A DNA stretch of 64,000 nt from Lachnospiraceae bacterium (GTDB taxonomy: Bacteria; Bacillota_A; Clostridia; Lachnospirales; Lachnospiraceae), in contig JAEEWS010000002.1 of the NCBI GenBank assembly GCA_016287765.1, positions 49,638 through 113,637 on the forward strand. The letters are read 5' to 3'. The notes under the pieces were generated by a model. The model searched no databases and was not told where the DNA came from. It saw only the letters and a program-made list of their open reading frames with translations. The translations under genes and the position numbers were made by a program. Below are positions 24,985-33,583 of this stretch, piece after piece. Numbering within the stretch: position 1 is the stretch's first letter; every line of letters starts with the position of its first letter.

Positions 24985-25106
24985 AGCTCCTTTTGTTCCT
25001 CCTTCAAAGCTGTGAAAACATTTTTACTTTTTTGTTTTTCCTGATTGTTTACCCCTAAAGAAAATCAGATTATATGACAAAGCCAGACTACCCTAATCAA
25101 ATATAA

Positions 25107-25144
25107 AAACTGTCAAGCACAGTTTTTACCATGCTTGACAGTTT
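25107..25144. terminator. Long hairpin terminator after the AraC regulator
   Basis: 13-bp perfect stem AAACTGTCAAGCA / TGCTTGACAGTTT (25107-25119, 25132-25144), 12-nt loop, T-rich on the minus strand (TTTTTATATTTG). It ends the AraC gene and insulates the GGDEF operon. Confidence 0.85.
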
Positions 25145-25215
25145 ATCAAATCAACAGTTCAATTGCAAGAAAAATCATATAGAATTGATGTTTAAGTCTT
25201 TTCCCTTTTTCGTCC

Positions 25216-26193
25216 TTAAATCTCTTTTCTTCTCCATTCTCCCGGCGTCATGCCCGTGATCTTCTTAAAACAAGCCGCAAACTTACTTGCGTTGGAATAA
25301 CCGCATCTTCCCGCGATATCTGTTACGGAGAGATCGTCATCCAATAAGAGGTTCTTTGCCTCCTGCATACGCACATGAGTCCGATATTCGTATACAGTCA
25401 CTCCGTAAACCTGCCTGAACACTCTTTGAAGGGTTGTTCGGTTAAGTTTGACCTTTTTGGAAAGAAGTTCTATGGGAAGATCCGAAGAAAGATTCTGACC
25501 CAGGAGTTTTCTTGCTTCATGGATCTTATTTCCCGTATCCCCGCTGAAATATTGATAATCGGATGTTTTTCCGCCATTTACATCCAGAAGTGCCACCACT
25601 GCCTGATAGGTAAGGAGCTTTCTTTGATACTCGCCGTACTTTTCCGGCAATACCATTAATTCGGTAAATATCCTTTGAAGCATCCCGCCTGCAGGAAAAC
25701 ATATGCAGGACTCAGCCTTGGGCACCTTCGAAAACATTCTGCTTTTATTAAAGCTCCCTGTCTCAAACAACCGGTTCAGGTCGTCCGCCAGATCCTCAAG
25801 ATTAACTATGATGCTGATGCTTCTGATGCCACCGTTCTTCACATTGCAAACCTTGGTCCCCACGTGGCTGTCAAAGATCACCACATCTCCTTTTGAAGCG
25901 GAAGCATAACGGCGGTTCTCCATTACAAACTCCACCTGCCCCTCCACAATGTACATGATCTCGATATAGTTTACAAACCTCTTATGCTCATTGTAGGAAG
26001 GAGAATAACTTTCAATCTCCGAATAAATGATCTCAATCCCTTTTGACACATTGTATCTTCTCATTATGCCGTCTCCCGTTTCGGCCTTGAGACGATATAT
26101 GCTTTCGGTATCGTTTTTTCCGATCAGATACATGTACTTGTCAAACAGAGCATCAGCATCCCGACTGACGTCAACTGTGGTTTCGGTTCTCAT
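25216..26193 (-). CDS. AraC family transcriptional regulator with cupin sensor
   Basis: One-component regulator (325 residues from the ATG at 26193, which has GGAAGAAGG just upstream; a longer frame opens 9 codons earlier without a better site). N-terminal/middle cupin-like domain (EIMYIVEGQVEFVMENRRY, ~90; GDVVIFDSH), C-terminal double HTH: SSDLPIELLSKKVKLNRTTL (~240) and LSVTDIAGRCGYSNASKFAA (~285), ending MTPGEWRRKEI. It precedes the membrane carboxylesterase in the same direction downstream-wise but is separated by a terminator, so its target is not clear. Confidence 0.9.
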   Translation of the reverse strand: MRTETTVDVSRDADALFDKYMYLIGKNDTESIYRLKAETGDGIMRRYNVSKGIEIIYSEIESYSPSYNEHKRFVNYIEIMYIVEGQVEFVMENRRYASASKGDVVIFDSHVGTKVCNVKNGGIRSISIIVNLEDLADDLNRLFETGSFNKSRMFSKVPKAESCICFPAGGMLQRIFTELMVLPEKYGEYQRKLLTYQAVVALLDVNGGKTSDYQYFSGDTGNKIHEARKLLGQNLSSDLPIELLSKKVKLNRTTLQRVFRQVYGVTVYEYRTHVRMQEAKNLLLDDDLSVTDIAGRCGYSNASKFAACFKKITGMTPGEWRRKEI

Positions 26194-26334
26194 GATCCTT
26201 CTTCCTTTCAGTTCCCTCATATAAAATAATTCATCAGATTATTACGTTAGTACAAGCTAACCCATATTGAGTATAAAGCCGTTATGTATAGAAAGCCACT
26301 CCATTTTGCAATATTCGATCCAAAACGCAATAAA

Positions 26335-26356
26335 AAAGGCAGGATAACCTGCCTTT
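26335..26356 (-). terminator. Terminator of the carboxylesterase gene
   Basis: 9-bp perfect stem AAAGGCAGG / CCTGCCTTT (26335-26343, 26348-26356) with loop ATAA, flanked on the minus strand by six T. Lies 12 bp after the stop. Confidence 0.9.
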
Positions 26357-26368
26357 AAATATCATATC

Positions 26369-28174
26369 CTATTTTACCGGGTCAAATCCCTGCATTCTGT
26401 CCAGAATATCAAACAGTTCATGTTCGCCTTCCTTTATCATGCCGTAGTTTTCTCCGAATTCCATCAGATCTTCGGATGCCTTGTTCTGCTTCCAGGCTTT
26501 AAGCCCTGCTCCGTTGGGTTGTCCGGTCTTGGCGAAATTCAAAAAATACCCTTTCATCGAATCGCTTAAAGAACGGTCCTTTTCGTCGTAAAGCCTTGAA
26601 TCCTCGGGGATGTTCCCGTACAGGTACACCTCTTCTCCGCTGTGCCAGGGTCCGAGACGTCCGTTTTCCTTTGTAAAGTAGTATTCATAAACCGGTACAT
26701 TGTTAAGCACCTCCAAACGGTTCAGGCAGTAATGGGGATAATCAAAAAATACAGCTCCCCAGATCAAACTCCAATTTGCAGCCGCCTCCTCATCGGTTTT
26801 TGCCGGGTAAAGCTTCAGCACCTCATCGGAGTACTTGCCGAAGTATCCTCTCACATTACTTTCATAATTCTTAAGATTGGCATTTCCGAAGATAAGGAAG
26901 GCCGCTGCCTCATCACTGTTGTAGCCGTGGATCAGCGCTTCTTCGTTAAACTCTCCCGCCAGATAGCTTTCATAGGGCAGCTTGGTGAGCACATATCCGT
27001 CCACCGTCACATGATGTTCCGTATCCGTTGCCGCCACCAGGTCCTCTGCACTTACCTTCCTCAGTTCCTCAACCGTCGAGCAGGCATATGCTTTCTTTAC
27101 AGCCTTTCCGCTTCTTAAAGCCTCACTTAAGCTTCTGAAGGAGTGGGTGGGGCTTACGGGTGCAACCGTGGAACTCTCCAATACGGCTCTTTTAAACAGA
27201 CCCTTGGCCAGAGGGGACACACAGATGGCGCTTACAGATGTGGATCCTGCGGATTCACCTGCCAAAGTGATATTGTCCGGATCTCCGCCGAAGGCTGCTA
27301 TGTTTTCCTTTACCCATCTTAAGGCATGGATCTGATCCATGAGGCCATAGTTACCGGTTGTTCCGTCCGGAGATTCGGTTATAAGTTCTTCATCCGCAAA
27401 ATACCCGAAAACGCCCAGCCTGTAGCCCATGTTGACCACAATGACGCCCTCTCTTGCAAGGCCCTCGCCGCTGTAATCCGCGTACCAGGGCTGTCCGGTT
27501 TTAAGTGATCCGCCGTGGACATAAACTATGACCGGAAGTTTTTCCGCTTTTCCCGCAGGCTTCCAGATGTTTAAGTAAAGACTGTCCTCGCTCACAGGCT
27601 CTCTGTAATTGTCCTTTAAAGAGATCTTATAGTCATGATAGCCTATGATCTGAGCCAGGGAATCGTAGATCGGAAGGTTCACGGGCTGCATGCTCATGGG
27701 AGCAAAGGTGTCGGCCTGAAGCACACCTGTCCAGCTCTCCGGATCATAAGTCTCTTTCCATCTCAATTCTCCCACAGGTGGCTTGGCATAGGGTATGCCC
27801 GCATATATCTCGATGGCGCCGTCCTTACTTACCACACCCTGAAGATCACCGTTCTTTACGTGAACTATGTCGGTTTTAACGGGATTCCTGTGATCCACGG
27901 CCTTTACCGCCTTTACGGGAGGCCAGGTAATAAGGAGCACCAGTGCAAATACTGCCAGCCATACGGGCCAGAAGGCCGCCTTCAGCAAAGCGCCTCTTTT
28001 TCTCAGCCATTTAAGATAGACCCAAAAAAGTCCCGCACTTGCCAAAATGATCAGAATAAACCCAAGTACCGTGTTTTTGTTGAGTTCAAGAACAGCCAGC
28101 ATTAGAATGAAAACCACCGCAAATAACACCTGAAACCCAATGCTCAAAGTTCTTTTTTTCTTTTCCTTTGCCAT
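26369..28174 (-). CDS. Membrane-anchored type B carboxylesterase
   Basis: Serine esterase (601 residues) with an unusual N-terminal anchor of three hydrophobic helices (residues ~10-95) before the alpha/beta-hydrolase domain. Type B blocks: GIPYAKPPVGELRWK (~128), EDSLYLNIWKP (~195), VYVHGGSLKTG oxyanion (~214), nucleophile GGDPDNITLAGESAGS (Ser ~311) and C-terminal His in LGPWHSGEEVYLYG (~525). The domain faces outside if the usual orientation holds, so it may deacylate oligosaccharides or feruloyl groups. Ribosome site AAGAGGA; a possible 41-codon leader ORF lies upstream. Confidence 0.9.
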   Translation of the reverse strand: MAKEKKKRTLSIGFQVLFAVVFILMLAVLELNKNTVLGFILIILASAGLFWVYLKWLRKRGALLKAAFWPVWLAVFALVLLITWPPVKAVKAVDHRNPVKTDIVHVKNGDLQGVVSKDGAIEIYAGIPYAKPPVGELRWKETYDPESWTGVLQADTFAPMSMQPVNLPIYDSLAQIIGYHDYKISLKDNYREPVSEDSLYLNIWKPAGKAEKLPVIVYVHGGSLKTGQPWYADYSGEGLAREGVIVVNMGYRLGVFGYFADEELITESPDGTTGNYGLMDQIHALRWVKENIAAFGGDPDNITLAGESAGSTSVSAICVSPLAKGLFKRAVLESSTVAPVSPTHSFRSLSEALRSGKAVKKAYACSTVEELRKVSAEDLVAATDTEHHVTVDGYVLTKLPYESYLAGEFNEEALIHGYNSDEAAAFLIFGNANLKNYESNVRGYFGKYSDEVLKLYPAKTDEEAAANWSLIWGAVFFDYPHYCLNRLEVLNNVPVYEYYFTKENGRLGPWHSGEEVYLYGNIPEDSRLYDEKDRSLSDSMKGYFLNFAKTGQPNGAGLKAWKQNKASEDLMEFGENYGMIKEGEHELFDILDRMQGFDPVK

Positions 28175-28220
28175 ATCGCAATCCTCTTTTCTTTATCTCT
28201 TATCTTTATCTCTTATCCGA

Positions 28221-28346
28221 TCAGGCAAGCCTTATCTGCTGCCGGCTTTCCGTTATCTGCCTGAAGTTTTCTTCTCCCTTCATAACATAGGAAATAAGAT
28301 CAAATGCTCCGCAACCGAACAAAAATCGGTGATCTGTCTGTTTCAC
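28221..28346 (-). CDS. Possible 41-residue leader peptide gene upstream of the carboxylesterase
   Basis: A GTG at 28346 is preceded by GGAGGA with 7-bp spacing and opens 41 codons (begins MKQTDHRFLFGCGAFDLISY, ends QQIRLA). It lies 46 bp upstream of the carboxylesterase start in the same direction. No family recognised. The strong ribosome site argues for translation; a chance frame cannot be excluded. Confidence 0.35.
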   Translation of the reverse strand: MKQTDHRFLFGCGAFDLISYVMKGEENFRQITESRQQIRLA

Positions 28347-28454
28347 ACTGATATTTCCTCCTGTGTTTGAACAATACCCTACTAATGTATACTATAGTTA
28401 TACCGATAATAAAATAATTTTACTATAAAAAAACAGAGAAGATTTGCCCGGAAA

Positions 28455-28545
28455 TTGGCATAAAAACAAAGTCCCATTCCATTTCAGGCATAAGACTTTG
28501 TCAACAGTCTGAGCCGTGCAGATAACATCTGCACGGCTTTTCTTT
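28455..28545 (+). ncRNA. Candidate small RNA (element B) with strong terminator
   Basis: Plus-strand structured region: stem ACAAAGTC / GACTTTGT (28466-28473, 28494-28501), then AACAGTCTGA and a 12-bp perfect terminator stem AGCCGTGCAGAT / ATCTGCACGGCT (28512-28523, 28527-28538; loop AAC) followed by TTTTCTTT. The segment ACTTTGTCAACAGTCTGA matches element A at 15591-15608. It is antisense to the end of the following minus-strand gene. Upstream from 28347 to 28454 only A/T-rich promoter-like sequence is seen. Confidence 0.42.
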
Positions 28546-29335
28546 ATCTGCTTTCCGTACCATAAACCTCGATCTGGGTCAAGGCCGGGAAAGGGCTGGG
28601 GTCCTCCGCCTTTATGAGTCCGCTTAAGGAAAGGTCTGTGATACCCTTTTTAACTATCTTAAAGATATGAGGTTCTCCCACCTTCTTTTCCATTTTGACC
28701 GTTTCCTTACTGCCGTCGGAAAAATCAAAGGTTCCTTCCACCCACCAGTTATCGTGAGGAAAATCAGCCCTTGTATAGAGGCGGATCTCATCTATGTCCA
28801 CCTTTCTTCCGAAATCCACCGTAAGCCGAGCATCGTCCTGTCTGTTGATGCCCCAGGATTCATAGGGCCACTCTCCGTGGGACTTGACCGCGATAATGCC
28901 GTCTGTGGCATTCTTCGCTTCAAAAACCGATTCTCCTCTGGTTTCCACATTGGCATAAGCGTGGGGGTAAACACCGAAATCCTCGTGGCGGTCGAAGGTG
29001 TTAAGCGCCAGGTTTCTGTATGCCTTGATCTCAAAATCCCTTGCTTTTCTGATCATGGTGTAATGTCTGTTTCCCATGAACGCCAGCGGATTAAGGCTCT
29101 CTCTCTTTTCATAAAAAGGTATGGGGAAGGTGACGGTGCTCTTAGTCACATACACCAGGCTTTCCTGCATTACGGCATCGACACGTACCGCATAAAAGGA
29201 ATTTTCCTCTAATCCCGAAAACTCCAGCACGTCATTCTTCCTGTACTCTCCGTTCCAGGCAAGAACAGCCATTTCCGTGCCTTCCGCACCTGCCTTCGGA
29301 ACATGGTCCCATTCGTTATAAACCGTTATCTTCAT
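28544..29335 (-). CDS. Discoidin-like carbohydrate-binding domain protein
   Basis: 263 residues, no signal peptide. N-terminal ~100 residues are a beta-rich domain (ENSFYAVRVDAVM, TKSTVTFPIPFYEKRE); residues ~115-263 resemble an F5/8-type galactose-binding fold: NLALNTFDRHED, FEAKNATDGI, WPYESWGINRQDDARLTVDF, VDIDEIRLYTRADFPHDNWW, ending LTQIEVYGTES. Without export signals it may act on intracellular sugars or be a regulator-like sensor. It lies 38 bp after the 101-residue membrane protein and is probably the last gene of the YesMN operon. No catalytic motif seen. Confidence 0.7.
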   Translation of the reverse strand: MKITVYNEWDHVPKAGAEGTEMAVLAWNGEYRKNDVLEFSGLEENSFYAVRVDAVMQESLVYVTKSTVTFPIPFYEKRESLNPLAFMGNRHYTMIRKARDFEIKAYRNLALNTFDRHEDFGVYPHAYANVETRGESVFEAKNATDGIIAVKSHGEWPYESWGINRQDDARLTVDFGRKVDIDEIRLYTRADFPHDNWWVEGTFDFSDGSKETVKMEKKVGEPHIFKIVKKGITDLSLSGLIKAEDPSPFPALTQIEVYGTESR

Positions 29336-29373
29336 CTTTATCTCCTTAAAGTAAGTGATCTTTCTTACCTATT

Positions 29374-29679
29374 CTATCGCATTTCCTTAAATCTTCCATA
29401 TATTATTCTTACTTTAAGTACCAATGCGGCCACAAATGCCATCGCAATTAATTCCACAAAGATACCGATCCATACAGCCCCGTCCGTTATGAGCCATATA
29501 CCGAAGCCGACCAATCCCGCTATTACAGCCAGAGCCACCAGTATCGCCAATGCTACTATTAAGGTCCTTACACCTTTGGGATATTTTCTATATATTTCAT
29601 CCCTTTCAAGAACCAATTCAGCCCCGTCAAATATAAACTCCAGTGCCAGTTCCAGAACGATATCCACCACATATTCCAT
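29374..29679 (-). CDS. Small two-helix membrane protein
   Basis: 101 residues: an amphipathic acidic N-terminus (DIVLELALEFIFDGAELVLERDE), Arg/Lys hinge, then two adjacent transmembrane helices (~38-60 and ~66-90) and a basic tail. No known family recognised. Located 22 bp after the DctP-like binding protein gene in the YesMN operon. Confidence 0.7.
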   Translation of the reverse strand: MEYVVDIVLELALEFIFDGAELVLERDEIYRKYPKGVRTLIVALAILVALAVIAGLVGFGIWLITDGAVWIGIFVELIAMAFVAALVLKVRIIYGRFKEMR

Positions 29680-29701
29680 AATTTTTCCCTCCCCGAAGAA
29701 A

Positions 29702-30703
29702 CTACTCCGTTATCCTGTTCAATATATCCATATATTCGCTGCAGTATTTGTCATATACAGGCTGAACCTTAAGGCGAAATCTCCTGATCTCACGCTTACT
29801 TAAGGAAGTCACTTTAACTCCGTTTTCCAGGGCTATCTTTTTGGACTCTTCAACTCTTTCATTCCAGAGTTTTCGTTCATACTCTGCAGATTCCAGAGCG
29901 CATTCTCTTATTATCTCTTTATCTTCCTCCGAAAGAAGGTTCCAGGTGTGGATGGAACAGATCTGCATCTCAGGTACACGGGTATGCTCATCCTCGCAGA
30001 AATAGGGTGCCACCTTGTAGTGATCCGTATCCTCATAGGAGGGCCAGTTGTTTTCTGCTCCGTCTATTGTACCGAGTTCCAGCGCCGAGTACACTTCCTC
30101 GTAACTTATGGGCACAGCCGTTGCTCCCAAACAATCGATCATGTCTATCATAGGCTCCGACTGCTGCACACGGATCTTCATGCCTTCCAGATCCTCAAGG
30201 CTCGTAACGGGCTTCACGGAATTATAAAAGTTTCTTGTTCCCGAATCATACCATGAAAGCCCGCAAAGGTCTATATCCTTTATCAGATCAAGGAAATAAT
30301 CCCCTATCTCTCCTTCCAGCACCCTCCACATGTGATCTGCATCATTGTAAAGATAGGGCATTTGAAGCACATTCAGTTCCGGCTCGAACTCTGCCACCTG
30401 GGAAAGGGATACTCTGGCAAAATCCACACCACCGTACTGCATCTGGGTGATAACATCCGCTTCTCTTCCCAGTTTCGCCTGGGTGTAGACATCTATCTTT
30501 ATCCTTCCTCCGGTCCTTTCTTCCACCAGGGATGCAAAATAATACCCGCCCTGAGAAGTGGGATAACCGTCGGACTGGTTTTCCGCATAGGTAAAAACAT
30601 AGTCCGGGACAGGTTCTCTGTTTATTATTTTGATAATGATGCCGGTCGCGATAAGAACAACGAACACCGTCGTTATCCATATGACCATCCTTTTTATCTT
30701 CAT
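29702..30703 (-). CDS. TRAP-type substrate-binding protein (DctP family) linked to YesMN
   Basis: 333 residues with an uncleaved-looking N-terminal helix (VIWITTVFVVLIATGIIIKI) and no lipobox Cys, so probably membrane-tethered. DctP fold: GYYFASLVEERTGGRIKIDV (~52), PEL--LQMPYLY (~110), GTRNFYNS (~155), LEGMKIRVQQSEPMIDMIDC (~172; the Arg binds the ligand carboxylate), and LGTIDGAENNWPSYE (~210). It overlaps the YesN-like gene by 4 bp. No permease genes follow; the transporter with its own DctP is upstream beyond a hairpin, so this one may be a sensing partner of the kinase. Confidence 0.9.
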   Translation of the reverse strand: MKIKRMVIWITTVFVVLIATGIIIKIINREPVPDYVFTYAENQSDGYPTSQGGYYFASLVEERTGGRIKIDVYTQAKLGREADVITQMQYGGVDFARVSLSQVAEFEPELNVLQMPYLYNDADHMWRVLEGEIGDYFLDLIKDIDLCGLSWYDSGTRNFYNSVKPVTSLEDLEGMKIRVQQSEPMIDMIDCLGATAVPISYEEVYSALELGTIDGAENNWPSYEDTDHYKVAPYFCEDEHTRVPEMQICSIHTWNLLSEEDKEIIRECALESAEYERKLWNERVEESKKIALENGVKVTSLSKREIRRFRLKVQPVYDKYCSEYMDILNRITE

Positions 30704-31467
30704 ATGAGTCCTCTGATGATCCTGTACTCCGAAGGCGTCATGCCCTCCGCTCTCTTAAAGACTTTTGCATAATAGTTTGAATCCCTGAAACCCACTTTTG
30801 AACTTATATCCTTCACATTCACCGTGATATCCGATAAAAGTTCCTTGGATTTTTCTATCCTGAGCTGAGTCAGATACAGGATAAAACTTTTACCGAAGAT
30901 CTCCTTAAAGATCTTGCAAAAATGAGGTTCCGAATAGTGCATAGCAGATGCCGCATCCGACAGGGATATATCTCTTACATAGTTAGCTTCCATGAATTCA
31001 GCGATCTGCTTCTTTATGGCTGCCTGACGGAGATTTGCCTGCCCCTCCTTATCGGGAACCGCGGTAAAGGGCGTAAATCTGTGAGCTCTTCCTTCCCCCG
31101 CCAGCCTTAAAGCCTCCTCCAAAACCGCTATCAGCTCCTCCTCGTTTATGGGTTTTAACAGATAATCCAGGGCTCTTACTCTTATGGCCTTCTGGGCATA
31201 TTCAAACTCATCAAAGGCCGTAAGGAAGATGATCACGCTGTTTTCGTGTTTTTTTCTGATAACCTCCGCCGCTTCTATACCGTTAATGCCGGGCATACAT
31301 ATGTCCAGCAATGCGATATCGCAATGCTCATTCTCGTACACTTCCATGGCTTCGCGTCCGTTGCAGGCGAGACATGTCTCTGCCTCTCCCTTAAAGGCAT
31401 CATCCAGTATTTTTTTAACCACCGCTTTTTCGATGGGTTCATCGTCCGCTACAAGAATTTTGATCAT
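30700..31467 (-). CDS. YesN-like response regulator (receiver + AraC HTH)
   Basis: 255 residues. Receiver domain 1-120: DDEP, phosphoacceptor in CDIALLDICMPGINGIEA (~Asp55), FLTAFDEF and YLLKPI. C-terminal AraC-type double HTH: ISLSDAASAMHYSEPHFCKI (~165) and VNVKDISSKVGFRDSNYYAK (~217), ending GMTPSEYR. Partner of the YesM-like kinase upstream (30-bp gap) and overlapping the DctP-like gene by 4 bp. Likely targets are this operon and the adjacent TRAP genes. Confidence 0.93.
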   Translation of the reverse strand: MIKILVADDEPIEKAVVKKILDDAFKGEAETCLACNGREAMEVYENEHCDIALLDICMPGINGIEAAEVIRKKHENSVIIFLTAFDEFEYAQKAIRVRALDYLLKPINEEELIAVLEEALRLAGEGRAHRFTPFTAVPDKEGQANLRQAAIKKQIAEFMEANYVRDISLSDAASAMHYSEPHFCKIFKEIFGKSFILYLTQLRIEKSKELLSDITVNVKDISSKVGFRDSNYYAKVFKRAEGMTPSEYRIIRGLI

Positions 31468-31497
31468 ATTTTCTCCCGTCCGTCCTATTTAAAACCC

Positions 31498-33012
31498 CTA
31501 TACCTGATAAGGTATGCTGAATTTCGTAATTGTGCCGTCCCCTTCTATGCTGTCGATCTCAAGAGTGATATCATCGTACAGAAGCTTTAATCTGTTATAT
31601 ATGTTGCTTATACCGATGGCATTCCTTCCAAGTCCGTTTTCGGTCATATCTTTTCTTATCTTTTCCAGTTTATCCTTGGCTATACCCACTCCGGTGTCGG
31701 ACACGTTCACCCACAGTCTCCTGTTCTCAATATCCTTTTCATCCAGAAAGACATGGATCCTTATATATCCGCCCTCCTCCTTTTTGGCAAGTCCGTGGAT
31801 TATGCTGTTTTCAATAATAGGCTGGATAACAAAGGTGGGTACATTGGCTTTATAAAGCCTTTCTTCACAGTCTATCTCGCATTTGATACGATCTCCGAAA
31901 CGCATCTCCTGAAGATACATATAGTCCTTTATAACGGAAAGTTCCTGTTCCAGGCTTATCTCGTTATCCTCGGTACGAAGGATGTATCTTAAGAGAGAAC
32001 TTAAAGCTTTTATCATCCTGTCGGTGGTAACCGCCTCTTCAAGAGTGGCCATACCGCTTATCACCGTCAGGGTATTAAAAAGGAAATGAGGGTTGATCTG
32101 ATTCCTTAACACCTCATACTTCATTCTTACCAGTCTGTTCTCCGCATCTGCCTTTTTAAGCTCCTCCCCATGCAGCTTGTCCAGCATCTCACGGTTTTCT
32201 TCCAATGCCTTAATGTACTTACAGGTAGCATCCTTCATCTTGTTAAAGGCGTGGACAAGGTCTCCCATTTCATCCTTATTGTCCACGTGAACATCCTCGA
32301 TAAAGATATCATTGGCGGCTATCTTTTTTGAAGCTTCCACCAGTTTGTCGATGGGCTCCACCAGGGTTTTATTCATGGAATTTGAAGTCCTTGCCAATAT
32401 GCTGATAAGAACTCCCGCCACTGCCAGTATCACTGCCGGGAAAAAGAAAAGCAGCGGGAATCTCTCTCTGTAAAAATCACCTACCGCTTTACTTGTAAGC
32501 GAGACCAGAGTACTCCCGTATTTTTTAAGATAATCCTGCATTTGATACAGTTTATATTCAATTATTATATAATCCTGAGAAGTTGGGGACATTTGAAGAA
32601 AGTTTTCGCATTCTTTCCTGTACACCGCAAAAGATCTGTCTATCTTTTCGGTCCAGGCTCTTCTTTCTTCCCCTATCCGCCTGTAATCCCTTTGAAGCTC
32701 GGATACCGCTTTATCCGTAGCTTCCATAGTCTTTATAAGATCGTTTTCAGAAACATTTCCCTTTATGAAGTCCGAAAAAACAAGGCTCTCGTTTTCCATA
32801 CTTCCCATAAGCGTTCCCACACGCTCGTTGCTCTCCAGAGAATATCTGAAATCCCACAGGGATATCTTTATGGTCCACACATCCAGCAAAACCGTCATCA
32901 AAATAATGCTCACGATGATCAATATCAAAGCGGAGATCTTCTCCTTGAGAGACCTTTCATTCCACTTTTTCCGTACTATTCCTGTCTTTATGCTGTAAGG
33001 TGTTAATCTCAT
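31498..33012 (-). CDS. YesM-like sensor histidine kinase
   Basis: 504 residues: TM1 (~27-50), helical extracytoplasmic domain (~140 residues), TM2 (~185-207), HAMP (~210-265), coiled coil, His_kinase domain with phospho-His in LRNQINPHFLFNTLT (~His302), and HATPase with the N-box IQPIIENSIIHGLA and DTGVGI. The sensor domain lacks a Cache fold, consistent with indirect sensing through a binding protein. It starts 3 bp after the YcxB-like gene and lacks a strong ribosome site of its own, so translation is probably coupled. Confidence 0.92.
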   Translation of the reverse strand: MRLTPYSIKTGIVRKKWNERSLKEKISALILIIVSIILMTVLLDVWTIKISLWDFRYSLESNERVGTLMGSMENESLVFSDFIKGNVSENDLIKTMEATDKAVSELQRDYRRIGEERRAWTEKIDRSFAVYRKECENFLQMSPTSQDYIIIEYKLYQMQDYLKKYGSTLVSLTSKAVGDFYRERFPLLFFFPAVILAVAGVLISILARTSNSMNKTLVEPIDKLVEASKKIAANDIFIEDVHVDNKDEMGDLVHAFNKMKDATCKYIKALEENREMLDKLHGEELKKADAENRLVRMKYEVLRNQINPHFLFNTLTVISGMATLEEAVTTDRMIKALSSLLRYILRTEDNEISLEQELSVIKDYMYLQEMRFGDRIKCEIDCEERLYKANVPTFVIQPIIENSIIHGLAKKEEGGYIRIHVFLDEKDIENRRLWVNVSDTGVGIAKDKLEKIRKDMTENGLGRNAIGISNIYNRLKLLYDDITLEIDSIEGDGTITKFSIPYQV

Positions 33013-33015
33013 TCT

Positions 33016-33483
33016 CTATACCGTTTGACTTCTTAAAAATTTGATGAAACCTTCTTTTTGGTCTCCCATAACTCTGTTAAATAGGAAATATCCGTTACGT
33101 CCGCCCACATTCAATACCAGACAGTCGCCCGTATCTATCACCTTTTTGATCCTGGAGTAACTTACTGTTTCCGCTCTGTCTCCCACTCTCACCAAAAGAC
33201 CGGTCTTGTCCGTCTCTATGGTCATGTCTTCAGGCATCATTCCGGCCAGAGTTTTGGCACGCATATATACACAAAAGGGCTGGATCACCGGGATCAAAAG
33301 GCATAAGAATATCAATATGCATCTTACGCCATCACTTGCATTACCGAAGAACTTGAATGTCATAAGCAATACAGCAATGAAAAAGACGAGATTACATATG
33401 CCCAAAGGCGATCTGTAGGTCTTCTTCATTGACATCATGAAAAAATCAAAGGGCGTGGCCTTAACCTGAAATCTGTAATCCAT
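33016..33483 (-). CDS. YcxB-like membrane protein
   Basis: 155 residues: a short cytosolic start, two helices (~29-47 and ~52-72), then a small beta domain with MPEDMTIETDKTGLLVRVGD and FLFNRVMG, typical of the YcxB-like C-terminal domain (PH-like fold). Function unknown in the family. Ribosome site AAGGAGAT. First gene of the YesMN operon, separated from dctM by a hairpin at 33526-33562. Confidence 0.8.
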   Translation of the reverse strand: MDYRFQVKATPFDFFMMSMKKTYRSPLGICNLVFFIAVLLMTFKFFGNASDGVRCILIFLCLLIPVIQPFCVYMRAKTLAGMMPEDMTIETDKTGLLVRVGDRAETVSYSRIKKVIDTGDCLVLNVGGRNGYFLFNRVMGDQKEGFIKFLRSQTV

Positions 33484-33525
33484 ATATATCTCCTTCGAAA
33501 AACTATTTTACTCCCATTTACCCGA

Positions 33526-33562
33526 TAAGAGCAAGCCAAACCTGAAATTTGACTTGCTCTTA
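33526..33562 (-). terminator. Hairpin between dctM and the YesMN operon
   Basis: 10-bp perfect stem TAAGAGCAAG / CTTGCTCTTA (33526-33535, 33553-33562), 17-nt loop. No T-run follows, so it may only partly terminate, allowing some read-through into the regulators. Confidence 0.6.
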
Positions 33563-33583
33563 GAAGGAAATAACTCTCCCGAC

